A stretch of 35,628 bases of DNA from Oscillospiraceae bacterium. GTDB taxonomy: Bacteria; Bacillota; Clostridia; Oscillospirales; JAGBHD01. A program made the position numbers and the translations under genes. Location: the NCBI GenBank assembly GCA_018110785.1, contig JAGBHD010000062.1:1-35628 (forward strand), read 5' to 3'. Positions 16,792 to 23,877 of this stretch are shown here, piece by piece (the first letter of the stretch is position 1; each line of letters begins with the position of its first letter). The notes under the pieces were generated by a model. The model did no database searches, had not been told where the DNA came from, and worked only from the letters and a program-made list of their open reading frames with translations.

Positions 16792-17391
16792 CTAAAATGA
16801 GAGATTATGACCGGAAAGACCGTAAAACGCTAATGACATTAAACCAATGAAAAGAATTTTAATTGGAGTTCCTCTAAAGGGTTTTAGAATTTTATTGCTT
16901 TCAAGATATTCGGCGGAATAAGACATTAAGAAGGTTGCCAAAAGAAAGCCGATAACGCTTCCTATAGAAAGAATTATGCATTGAGGCAGAGATAGGTTTT
17001 GTCTGCCTTGGAGCATAAGAATTCCAACTGTTATATAAGAATAAACGGAGGAGGGAACCATTGAAAGAAGCTCATTTTTAAGGTCTTCTTTTTTTATGAA
17101 GGAAACGCCTACTCCTGAGAGAAAATAAAAAACAGTTACAACAATAATAGAGATTGCGGGGAATATGATGTTTTTTGTGTTTTGATGGAGAACTAAAAAT
17201 TGACCTTCTACAAAATAGCAAACGAGCGAGGACGGGAGCAGAATAACTAGTAGCGCGGCGGAATAGATAAGAAGCTCTTTCTTATCTTTCATATATCTGA
17301 AGGATTTACTTGAGCCGAGTCCGCGCGCGAAAACAACATTTTCGGTAAAAGCTACTAAGAGGAAATAGGAGAAGATTTCAGAAAATGACAT
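16792..17391 (-). CDS. RnfA/NqrE-like membrane protein lacking the iron-sulfur cysteines
   Basis: The 199-residue protein has six predicted membrane helices and clear RnfA/NqrE homology: ENVVFARGLG near residue 17 and KPFRGTPI...GLMSLAF near residues 170-189. In RnfA/NqrE, one cysteine in the FLGxC motif and one in ITVNC bind a membrane [2Fe-2S] cluster. Here the first motif is GLGSS (Ser28) and the second ITVGI (Ile124). The two cysteines present (58 and 138) lie elsewhere. So electron transfer through this subunit appears lost, while the fold is retained. Its ATG overlaps the rnfE-like stop (TAATG), and its ribosome site AAAAGGAGG lies inside that gene. Confidence 0.88.
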   Translation of the reverse strand: MSFSEIFSYFLLVAFTENVVFARGLGSSKSFRYMKDKKELLIYSAALLVILLPSSLVCYFVEGQFLVLHQNTKNIIFPAISIIVVTVFYFLSGVGVSFIKKEDLKNELLSMVPSSVYSYITVGILMLQGRQNLSLPQCIILSIGSVIGFLLATFLMSYSAEYLESNKILKPFRGTPIKILFIGLMSLAFYGLSGHNLSF

Positions 17392-17984
17392 TATTTATCC
17401 CTCCTTTTAATAATTGCGGAGATAGCCTTGATAATGGCTCCGATGAAGGCAACGATAAAATATCCAAAGAAAGGGAACAAGGCCCCAGGGATAGTAGCTG
17501 AATGAATTTCATTTCCAAAAACAGTACCGCTGCCGATAAATTCTCTTATTATAGAAACTACAAAAACAACTAAAACGAATCAAAGAACTCCGATAAATGC
17601 ATTTCGCACAACCGAGAGGTAATTTTTTCTGCTTCCGGATAAAGAGTTTACAAGCAATATAGAGTTTACTGAAAGAATGGGGAGATAAATTCCTAAGCTT
17701 TCGAAAGCAACCGAGTCCATCTTAATTATTGCAATACTTGCAAGGATTCCCATAAATGAAGCGAGCAGGAATATAGATGGAACCTTATAAAAATCGGGCA
17801 GTTTTTCAAACAAAAGATGCGAAAGAAGAATTGTAGGAATGGTTACGATAAGCATAACTATCGATAATAAAAGCGCATTTTTAAAGGAAATTCCTGCGAC
17901 AACGATAGGAGCTAAGGCGGAAGCGTTGAAAACAACGGGATTTCGGGTTAAAAGGTCGGAAAGAAATGCGACAACTTTTTTCAT
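17391..17984 (-). pseudogene. RnfE/NqrD-like gene interrupted by an in-frame TGA
   Basis: From ATG 17984 the frame runs 134 codons to TGA (17582-17580), then continues open for 62 codons with unmistakable RnfE sequence (SIIREFIGSGTVFG) to TAA 17393-17391, overlapping the rnfA-like ATG. The TGA falls where RnfE/NqrD has a conserved glycine ahead of the REx(I/F)G motif, so one GGA to TGA change explains it. The Fe-S cysteines are also missing: NPVVFNASALAP has Ala25 where the family has GLCP, and LPILSVNS has Ser108 where it has VNC. Either a recent nonsense mutation, a sequencing error, or a truncated but functional product. Confidence 0.85.
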
Positions 17985-19000
17985 ATTGCCTTTTTCTCCT
18001 TTCTTTTAATTATCTTGTCGAGAAATTGTTTTACATATTTTACAAGCTTTAAAGAAAGCTTTAAGGCATCAGGGGAAATTTGGTTAAAGAAAGGTATCAT
18101 AATTGATGTTAATAAAAGAGCAAAGCAGAAGCTTTCCTCAAAGCCGCCGAAGAAGCGGAAGAAAACCGAGAAAATACCTGTTGCTAATGAGAAGAGAATA
18201 CCGGCGGTTTTATTTTCTAAAAAGCGCCCGAATCGAGGGACCATAAAAACTGCTCCGAAGGCAACAGAGCCTGACAGAAGCTCAAATATTGAAGCGGTTA
18301 AGGGATTTATTGTTGTACGGTTGAAGATAAGCGATAGAATAAAGAAGGTTATTAAGGTTGTAGCGGTCATATAGGTTCCGTTTTTTTTGCGCTGAATGAA
18401 AACTATAAATGCCGCAAGAATTAAGAATATGCAGGTTGTTCCCATAGCGCCCGGTACTGCTCCAAGAAGCATTTCCCATATGCTATATATAGGTTTTCCG
18501 CCCATCATAAGGGCTTTTGCCGGAGAGGTTGTTAAAAGGGCAGGATCTATAGATTTAAAGGCGGGAAGGGTTGTAAACGGAACGGGGAAGCGGAATATTT
18601 CTGCTGACCAGCTTATAGCGCAGAAGCAAAATGCTGCGGCAACCGAGCTGATATGGCAGTTTTTCTCGCCGCCGAAGGGCAGGAGAACTATAAACTGCGC
18701 AAACAGCGCTCCGAATATGACCATCCAATATGAGGCTGATGGCGGAAGCAAGCATACAAAAAGAGCGCCTATAACTGCCGGCTCTAAGTTAGCTATGCGG
18801 ATAATTCTGCCGCTGAGCTTTTCGCATATCCAGTTTCCTATAAAAGAAACGACAATGGAGGTTAAAAATAAGAGTATAACTCGGATACCGTAATAAAAAG
18901 CAGAGCCAATCTCCAGGCAGATAAGGCAGATCAAGAAAATAAAATCGTCCTTAAGCTTTTGACGCATATCTTCGCTGAGAAGAGCGCGGCTTCTTGCCAT
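17981..19000 (-). CDS. RnfD/NqrB-like membrane protein without the flavinylation motif
   Basis: The 339 residues form about nine membrane helices with RnfD/NqrB features: VIGALFVCLLPPSASYW near residue 77, the FGG...SSVAAAF segment, and LLGAVPGAMGTT near 178, which matches the family's FLGxxxGxxGETS. Canonical RnfD has an (S/T)GAT motif whose threonine carries covalent FMN; at that place (about residues 152-161) this protein reads DPALLTTSPA, so the motif is not recognisable. First gene of the operon; its last 4 bases overlap the rnfE-like start. The ribosome site is AAAGGA, ten bases before the ATG. Homology is clear; loss of flavin attachment is inferred. Confidence 0.85.
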   Translation of the reverse strand: MARSRALLSEDMRQKLKDDFIFLICLICLEIGSAFYYGIRVILLFLTSIVVSFIGNWICEKLSGRIIRIANLEPAVIGALFVCLLPPSASYWMVIFGALFAQFIVLLPFGGEKNCHISSVAAAFCFCAISWSAEIFRFPVPFTTLPAFKSIDPALLTTSPAKALMMGGKPIYSIWEMLLGAVPGAMGTTCIFLILAAFIVFIQRKKNGTYMTATTLITFFILSLIFNRTTINPLTASIFELLSGSVAFGAVFMVPRFGRFLENKTAGILFSLATGIFSVFFRFFGGFEESFCFALLLTSIMIPFFNQISPDALKLSLKLVKYVKQFLDKIIKRKEKKAI

Positions 19001-19070
19001 ATATCATCAATCCTTTCTTAGTAGCATTTATGAAAAATCCTCATCTAATAGAATATAGGGAGGGATATAT

Positions 19071-19604
19071 TTGTTTTTACAAAGACTTAACAGCAATCAG
19101 ATTAAGATAAATATGACAGCTGCCGAGCTTAAAAAGATAGGCGTTTTTACGAAGAAAAAATTCAGCGATAGCGATGCGCGGAAAATTATAGGCTTTCTTA
19201 TGACCAAAAGCGCGGTTTTTATACCTGAGGGTAATTTTAATTTAAACTTTAAGGGAACTCGCAAGGGCGGCATGGAAATTATGATTACAAAGACTCAAAA
19301 TAAGATTACAGGCGGAATAGGGAAACCGCTTATTTTTCGCTTTGAAGACGATAAAGCGCTATCGAGAGCCGCTGCGGAAATTTCTCGCCGCCACGGACAT
19401 AAAATTTTATCCAGCGATTTATATTTATATAAGGATAATTATTATCTTATAATATATCCTTTGATAGGATTATCTGTTGACTTTTTTATTTTATTGGGAG
19501 AGTTTTCCTTTTTCTATGGATATGGAAGAGAAAAGGTTTCTTCCATATCGGAGCACAGCCGCCTTTTGGAAAAGGGGCGAGCGATAGAAAAATTATGCCT
19601 TTAG
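19071..19604 (+). CDS. MecA-like adaptor protein
   Basis: MecA proteins deliver substrates to the ClpC unfoldase. The 177-residue protein has the bipartite MecA pattern. The N-terminal LQRLNSNQIKINMTAAEL corresponds to the substrate-binding region. The C-terminal half has FRFEDDKALSRAAAEI, SDLYLYKDNYYLII and a last stretch with LGEFSFFYG...LLEKGRAIEKL, matching the ClpC-binding domain. Length is a little below the Bacillus protein. Start TTG 19071 behind GGGAGG. It is divergent from the rnf-like operon and overlaps the 3' end of rpe by 12 bases tail to tail. Confidence 0.75.
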   Translation: MFLQRLNSNQIKINMTAAELKKIGVFTKKKFSDSDARKIIGFLMTKSAVFIPEGNFNLNFKGTRKGGMEIMITKTQNKITGGIGKPLIFRFEDDKALSRAAAEISRRHGHKILSSDLYLYKDNYYLIIYPLIGLSVDFFILLGEFSFFYGYGREKVSSISEHSRLLEKGRAIEKLCL

Positions 19605-20225
19605 GATTTTAACTGCCTCTGATTTATCTTGAGCTTTGAAAAAGTAGGAGCCTGCAACTAATGTATCGGCGCCTGCTTTTTTAGCTAAAGGGGCGGTTTT
19701 ATCATCAATTCCTCCGTCAACTGAAAGGAGAATATCGGGCTTCCAAGCGCGTATCTTTTCGATTTTGGGAAGGACCTCTGGCATAAAGCTTTGTCCGCCA
19801 AAGCCCGGCTCTACCGACATTACCAAAACAGAATCTATTTTATCAAGATAGGGAAGCAGGGCTTCTGCTTCGGTTTTAGGCTTTATTGATATGCCGCATT
19901 TTTTATTTTCTTTTTTTATAGCGGCTATGGTTTCATCAATATCGCTGTTGCATTCAAGATGAAAGGTTATCATATCGCTTCCTGCATCGGAAAATGCCTT
20001 GATATAGCTAAGCGGGTCAATTATCATTAAATGAGTATCGAAAAAGAGGTCGCTTTTTGCTCTCAGACTTTTTATAACGGGAATGCCGAAAGAAATATTA
20101 TTAACGAAAAGCCCGTCCATAACGTCGAGATGGATAAACTCTGCGCCGCTTTCTTTAACGGCTGAAAGCTCCTTTTCTAAATTTCCAAAATCTGCTGCTA
20201 AAAGCGAAGGAGAAACCTTTATCAC
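19593..20225 (-). CDS. rpe: Ribulose-phosphate 3-epimerase
   Basis: Rpe interconverts ribulose 5-phosphate and xylulose 5-phosphate in the pentose phosphate pathway. The 210-residue TIM barrel starts SPSLLAADFGNLEKE, with HLDVMDGLFVNN (metal ligands), DTHLMI, MSVEPGFGGQSF and SVDGGID, all family signatures. Start GTG 20225 with GGAG ten bases upstream. It is a lone gene between mecA-like and tRNA-Gln, with its own promoter. Confidence 0.97.
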   Translation of the reverse strand: MIKVSPSLLAADFGNLEKELSAVKESGAEFIHLDVMDGLFVNNISFGIPVIKSLRAKSDLFFDTHLMIIDPLSYIKAFSDAGSDMITFHLECNSDIDETIAAIKKENKKCGISIKPKTEAEALLPYLDKIDSVLVMSVEPGFGGQSFMPEVLPKIEKIRAWKPDILLSVDGGIDDKTAPLAKKAGADTLVAGSYFFKAQDKSEAVKILKA

Positions 20226-20258
20226 GGCATACCAACTCCAAAATAATATATATATAAA

Positions 20259-20287
20259 ATTTTACTATATTTTTCGTTTAAAATCAA
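20259..20287 (-). promoter_or_regulatory. rpe promoter
   Basis: Read on the minus strand, TTGATT and TAAAAT are separated by 17 bases, about 34 bases upstream of the rpe start codon. Confidence 0.6.
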
Positions 20288-20326
20288 GTATAAAATCTAT
20301 TCGGGAGAATGCATAAAAAGTTTTAG

Positions 20327-20369
20327 AATAAGTGCGAAAGGTTTTTAAGACCTAAGGCACTTATTTTTT
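20327..20369 (+). terminator. Plus-strand intrinsic terminator beyond rpe
   Basis: AATAAGTGC (20327-20335) pairs with GCACTTATT (20357-20365), with an inner AGGT/ACCT hairpin, and a run of T follows only on the plus strand. The nearest plus-strand gene upstream is mecA-like, so its mRNA may extend antisense across rpe to this point. Confidence 0.65.
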
Positions 20370-20423
20370 ATAGCTTTTGCTTATAACGAGGATAGAGCAA
20401 CGCAGAGGTACGCTTCCTTACAG

Positions 20424-20452
20424 CAAAACAAAAAACCACCCCAGAGGGTGGC
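20424..20452 (-). terminator. Terminator of tRNA-Gln
   Basis: On the minus strand CCACCC and GGGTGG form a stem with a TCTG loop, followed by TTTTTTGTTTTG, just downstream of the tRNA 3' end. Confidence 0.88.
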
Positions 20453-20462
20453 TTTCTTGTTT

Positions 20463-20536
20463 TGGTTGCGGAACTAGGATTCGAACCCAGACAAACAGAG
20501 TCAGAGTCTGCCGTGCTACCGTTACACAATTCCGCA
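20463..20536 (-). tRNA. tRNA-Gln, anticodon CTG, CCA encoded
   Basis: The minus strand folds into a full cloverleaf. The acceptor stem is TGCGGAA/TTCCGCA, the D stem GTG/CAC, and the anticodon stem GCAGA/TCTGT with loop CTCTGAC (anticodon CTG, reading CAG). The T stem CTGGG/CCTAG has loop TTCGAAT. Discriminator A and an encoded CCA complete it. It has its own promoter and terminator, so it is a monocistronic tRNA gene. Confidence 0.96.
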
Positions 20537-20548
20537 ACGACACAGAGA

Positions 20549-20577
20549 ATTATACACAAAAACTTCCTTTAAGTCAA
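20549..20577 (-). promoter_or_regulatory. tRNA-Gln promoter
   Basis: On the minus strand TTGACT and TATAAT are separated by 17 bases; the -10 ends 13 bases from the tRNA 5' end. It overlaps the last codons of the small gene ending at 20574. Confidence 0.85.
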
Positions 20578-20891
20578 GAGCTTTGAGAGAAATTTTTGAA
20601 AAATTCTCCAAGGAAGCGAAATATAAGGTCATAAGCATTCGAAACTATTCGAATGACGGGGGAAATAAAGCCGTTTTCATAAACAGAAGAAAGCTCGGGA
20701 AGAAGAGAAATCTTATGAGTTTTTCCATCAGAGCTGAGAGAAAACCCGTTATCTGCTTCTAAGACTACCGAAAGATGCTCGCTTTCTGAGAAAACGCTTT
20801 GACTGTTACGATAGACAAAATATGCGGCGCAGAAAAAAACGCCGCACATTATAACGCAGAAGAAGGAAAGAAAAAACAAGCGGAATTTCAT
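20574..20891 (-). CDS. Small membrane-anchored protein of unknown function downstream of spoIIP
   Basis: The 105-residue protein has one strongly hydrophobic N-terminal segment (residues ~5-27, with three cysteines), then a polar extracytoplasmic part. I do not recognise the family. AAAGGA precedes the ATG, and the gene begins three bases after the spoIIP stop, so it is cotranscribed with gpr and spoIIP and may act in sporulation. Its 3' end overlaps the tRNA-Gln promoter. Confidence 0.7.
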   Translation of the reverse strand: MKFRLFFLSFFCVIMCGVFFCAAYFVYRNSQSVFSESEHLSVVLEADNGFSLSSDGKTHKISLLPELSSVYENGFISPVIRIVSNAYDLIFRFLGEFFKNFSQSS

Positions 20892-20894
20892 ATA

Positions 20895-22001
20895 TCATCC
20901 TTTTAATTCACATAAAGCCTCATATATAGGTTTTGCAATAAGGGAGGCGGTATATTCTGCTTCCTTTAGAGTATTGGCATGGGAGCCGATTTCAATAAGG
21001 GTAGCTCCGGTTGAAAGGTTTTGATTATATTTTGAATAGTTGAAGAAAACGGGCTTGGTAAGTCCCGGATAAGAGGTTTCGATATGACTTTCCAAAAGAG
21101 CATTAAGACGAAGATTTTCAGCCCAATCGGGAAAGTTCATATTTCCGTTATCACAGCCCGACAAAATCATAATCTGAGCCGCCTTTTTGCCGTTTATTAT
21201 AGCGGTAGGCTTAACTCTTGTATTGGCATCGGGCTCTATAGCGTCGCGATGCAGATCGATAATTATTTTAATATCGGGGTACTTTTCGGTATATTCTGCG
21301 ACAGAGGCGGCCTCTCTTGTATAGGCACCGTTGAAGGTTACATCATGCTGAGTAGTACAATGGACTACGCCGATGCCGAGCTTCTGAAGCTCGCTTGTAA
21401 GCACCGCGCCTACGCGCACCATATTATTTTCGTTATCGGAATTTCTTGAGGGTATTGTTTTATCGAAAACGCCGCTGTCGTAAGGATTGTAACACTCAGT
21501 TGCGTGGGTATGGAGGATCAATACCTCAATCGTACCGTCGCATTTAAGAGAGATGTTAGGTTTTTGAGAGATTATATTTAAAACATCTTCGTTTGAATGT
21601 GTTGTGGAATTTTTTATATATCCGCCGCCATGAGAAAGGATATTTCCGCCTGCAGAAAAAAGATACTGAACTTCATTTATAACACCTTTATTTTCTTCTG
21701 AGACCTTTTGAGTTTCTGTTGGAACACCGAGCACCATTTGGGCTGTTTCTTCTTGAGGCTTAGATGAGCTTTCGCTTTTATGAAAAACCTCGTATGAAAT
21801 TTTTTCGGAAAAATTTTCGCCGCCTGAACTGAAAATTGTTTGAAGTCCTCCCGGAACAAAAAGCCCTGCGCTGAAAAGAGAAATGCCGCCTGAAACCTCA
21901 GGCAGAGAGGTTATAATGCTCGAAAAAGCAGATAGAAATAGGCAAAAACCACAAGCGAAGGAGATAAAACGATATTTATGATTTTTTATAAAATGTTTCA
22001 T
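20895..22001 (-). CDS. spoIIP: Stage II sporulation protein P
   Basis: SpoIIP is a peptidoglycan amidase/endopeptidase that, with SpoIID and SpoIIM, drives engulfment of the forespore. After an N-terminal membrane segment (residues ~13-35) the catalytic domain shows VLILHTHATECYNPY with the zinc-binding histidine, IDLHRDAI, and the late GATLIEIGSHANTLKEAE. I take ATG 22001 (368 residues) because GAGGTGTG lies upstream; the frame is open to 22049, overlapping gpr, without a ribosome site. The gpr-spoIIP order is the classical one. Confidence 0.96.
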   Translation of the reverse strand: MKHFIKNHKYRFISFACGFCLFLSAFSSIITSLPEVSGGISLFSAGLFVPGGLQTIFSSGGENFSEKISYEVFHKSESSSKPQEETAQMVLGVPTETQKVSEENKGVINEVQYLFSAGGNILSHGGGYIKNSTTHSNEDVLNIISQKPNISLKCDGTIEVLILHTHATECYNPYDSGVFDKTIPSRNSDNENNMVRVGAVLTSELQKLGIGVVHCTTQHDVTFNGAYTREAASVAEYTEKYPDIKIIIDLHRDAIEPDANTRVKPTAIINGKKAAQIMILSGCDNGNMNFPDWAENLRLNALLESHIETSYPGLTKPVFFNYSKYNQNLSTGATLIEIGSHANTLKEAEYTASLIAKPIYEALCELKG

Positions 22002-22048
22002 TTTCACACCTCGGTTAAATATATGCTTACCGAGGGACCATAATTCCA

Positions 22049-22912
22049 TCAGAGGACAAGATAATCGAGATCTTCCTTAGAAATTTTGGGAAACAAGGCG
22101 CGGTTTAATGAAGAAGAAATAAGCTTGGCGGTTTTTGCAATCAGCCGATCAACATCTTTCGGGGTTACAACCATATTTTCGGATATGCTATTTCCGCCGC
22201 CATCCCTTATAATAGAATCGGCATCGGTAACGGTGGGAATGCCTACCGCTATAACGGGAATGCCGCCTAAGGAGTCTTTGGAGATTTTTTTGCGGCGATT
22301 TTGAACTCTGCTTCCCGGAGATATGCCCGTATCGGTTATTTGAACGGTATTGAAAAGTCGGGTTATGCTTGAAGCGGCAAGGGCATCTATAACGATAACT
22401 GCCGCAGCAGAAACCGAGTTTGCAACAACGCGGACGGTTTCTTCACTTTCTATTCCTGTTTGCCCTAAAACTCCGACAGGCAGGGCGCATACATTTCTTA
22501 GTCCTAAAAGCCCTGTTTCTTCTGCCACTTCCTTTGGAATATGACGGGTTGTGAAAATTTTTCCTACCGCCATAGGACCTAAGGCATCGGGGGTTATTTC
22601 AGAATTCCCGAGTCCTGCTATAAGGATTGTACCAAAAGAAGGGAGAAGAGATCCAAATATGTCCGACAGAGCGTTTTCTGCAGCGGTTTCGCTTTCGGGG
22701 TCGGAGATAAAGTTGGGGATATTAACGGTTATATAGCGCCCTTTATCCTTTCCTAAGGTTTCGGCGGCAGAATCGGTTAATACATTTATATCGGTACATT
22801 TGCAACCGAATTTTTCATACTCATTTTTTTCGATGCCCTCTATCTCTTTATCTTTGGGTTTGGCGGTAATATTTTCAAAATGCTCTATTGCGAGGTCAGT
22901 TCTTCCTCTCAT
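22049..22912 (-). CDS. gpr: Germination protease GPR
   Basis: GPR degrades small acid-soluble spore proteins at germination. The 287 residues begin MRGRTDLAIEHFE, where the RTDLAxE sequence resembles the propeptide/SASP cleavage signature. They continue with ILIAGLGNSEITPDALGP, ALPVGVLGQTGIES and VIVIDALAA, typical of the family. Length is somewhat shorter than the ~370 residues of Bacillus GPR, common in Clostridia. AAAGGAG precedes the ATG. It is divergent from rpsT, a common arrangement. Confidence 0.96.
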   Translation of the reverse strand: MRGRTDLAIEHFENITAKPKDKEIEGIEKNEYEKFGCKCTDINVLTDSAAETLGKDKGRYITVNIPNFISDPESETAAENALSDIFGSLLPSFGTILIAGLGNSEITPDALGPMAVGKIFTTRHIPKEVAEETGLLGLRNVCALPVGVLGQTGIESEETVRVVANSVSAAAVIVIDALAASSITRLFNTVQITDTGISPGSRVQNRRKKISKDSLGGIPVIAVGIPTVTDADSIIRDGGGNSISENMVVTPKDVDRLIAKTAKLISSSLNRALFPKISKEDLDYLVL

Positions 22913-22946
22913 TTGAAACTCCTTTTAATATTTTTTAAAAAAACAC

Positions 22947-22975
22947 TTGCATTCTTAATAAATAAATGTTATTAT
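22947..22975 (+). promoter_or_regulatory. rpsT promoter
   Basis: TTGCAT (22947-22952) and TATTAT (22970-22975) are spaced by 17 bases, in the divergent gap between gpr and rpsT. Confidence 0.7.
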
Positions 22976-23019
22976 AAGGTGTAATTTGAAGTATAGGAAA
23001 GCGGCAAGGAGGTGTTCTG

Positions 23020-23271
23020 ATGCCTAATATTAAATCAGCTAAGAAGAGAGTTTTAGTTGCTGAAACCAAAACAATGCAGAACAAAATGCTTAAATCTAAT
23101 ATGAATACTATGATTAAAAAAGCAAACGCTGCAATTGATTCTGATTCCGCAGACAAAGCTGAAGCAGTAAAAGTAGCAGTTAAAACTGTTGATAAATGCG
23201 TAGCTAAGGGAATTATCTCTAAAAATGCTGCAGCAAGAAAAAAATCTCATTTAGCAAAGGCTGCAAAATAA
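23020..23271 (+). CDS. rpsT: 30S ribosomal protein S20
   Basis: S20 is a small, lysine- and alanine-rich 16S rRNA-binding protein. The 83 residues begin MPNIKSAKKRVLV, the family N-terminus, and end with NAAARKKSHLAKA. AAGGAGGTG is a very strong ribosome site. Monocistronic with its own promoter and terminator. Confidence 0.98.
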   Translation: MPNIKSAKKRVLVAETKTMQNKMLKSNMNTMIKKANAAIDSDSADKAEAVKVAVKTVDKCVAKGIISKNAAARKKSHLAKAAK

Positions 23272-23319
23272 AACAGGACTTTTAGCGACGCTGTATTTTT
23301 CGGCGTCGTTCTGTTTTTT
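23272..23319 (+). terminator. rpsT terminator
   Basis: An inner stem CGACGC/GCGTCG and an outer AACAG/CTGTT pairing are followed by TTTTTT. The hairpin lies directly after the S20 stop codon. Confidence 0.8.
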
Positions 23320-23350
23320 ACGAATATTTTTACTAGGAGGAATCTGCCAT

Positions 23351-23482
23351 ATGAAAAAAGCAGGTAAGGTTATTTTATGGGTTGTATCGATAATTTTACT
23401 TTCAGCAACCGTTGCTTGTGTTGTAAGCGAATATTTAAATAAGCGCCGCTTCTTTGAAGTTGATTCCTTTGAAGAGGAATAA
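23351..23482 (+). CDS. 43-residue single-pass membrane protein
   Basis: ATG 23351 follows TAGGAGGAA, an excellent ribosome site. The product starts MKKAGKVILWVVSIILLSAT: a basic start and a membrane helix (residues ~7-26), followed by NKRR and an acidic tail ending FEEE. It lies between the rpsT terminator and its own strong terminator, so it looks like a real small gene, perhaps reached by rpsT readthrough since I see no clear promoter of its own. The family is not recognised. Confidence 0.7.
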   Translation: MKKAGKVILWVVSIILLSATVACVVSEYLNKRRFFEVDSFEEE

Positions 23483-23487
23483 GCGAT

Positions 23488-23518
23488 AGCTGCTCTTTTA
23501 AGAGCAGCTTATTTTTTT
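23488..23518 (+). terminator. Terminator after the 43-residue gene
   Basis: AGCTGCTCTT (23488-23497) pairs with AAGAGCAGCT (23500-23509) and is followed by TATTTTTTTT. It abuts the convergent spoVAE stop. Confidence 0.88.
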
Positions 23519-23877
23519 TCTTTGGATTTACTTACTAAGGCTATAAGAAAACCGAAGAAAACAGCGGCGGCTATTCCTGCCGAGGTAGCTGTAAGTCCGC
23601 CTGTTAAAGCGCCGAGAAGTCCTTTTTCCTCAACCGCTGTTTTAACTCCTTTGGAAAGAAGATATCCGAATCCCGAAAGGGGAACAGAGGCTCCCGCTCC
23701 CGCGAATTCCAAAAACGGCTCATAAACCCCGATTGCCCCTAAAAATACACCTAAAACAACAAGACCTACCAATATGCGGGCGGGGGTAAGCTTGGTTTTA
23801 TCTATCAAAAGCTGAACGGCGGCGCAGATAAAGCCGCCTATTAAAAATGCGGGGAGAATTCCCTCGAAATAGGTCAT
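23509..23877 (-). CDS. spoVAE: Stage V sporulation protein AE
   Basis: SpoVAE is an inner spore membrane protein of the SpoVA channel, needed for uptake of dipicolinic acid during sporulation and its release on germination. The 122 residues are almost entirely hydrophobic (three to four helices), with LPAFLIGGFICAAVQLLID at the start and GAGASVPLSGFGY in the middle, as in SpoVAE (SpoVAEb). Its start overlaps the spoVAD stop by one base (TAATG). Confidence 0.92.
   Translation of the reverse strand: MTYFEGILPAFLIGGFICAAVQLLIDKTKLTPARILVGLVVLGVFLGAIGVYEPFLEFAGAGASVPLSGFGYLLSKGVKTAVEEKGLLGALTGGLTATSAGIAAAVFFGFLIALVSKSKEKK

Noticed and set aside
17580-17582. TGA in the rnfE-like gene as selenocysteine or a reassigned codon
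   Set aside because: TGA ends murF, murA, pflB, gpr and others here, so it is a normal stop. The site is a glycine, not a cysteine, in the family, and I see no convincing SECIS-type hairpin right after it.
18396-18893. Plus-strand open frame of 165 codons opposite the rnfD-like gene
   Set aside because: It lies entirely antisense to a gene with clear homology and lacks a ribosome site.
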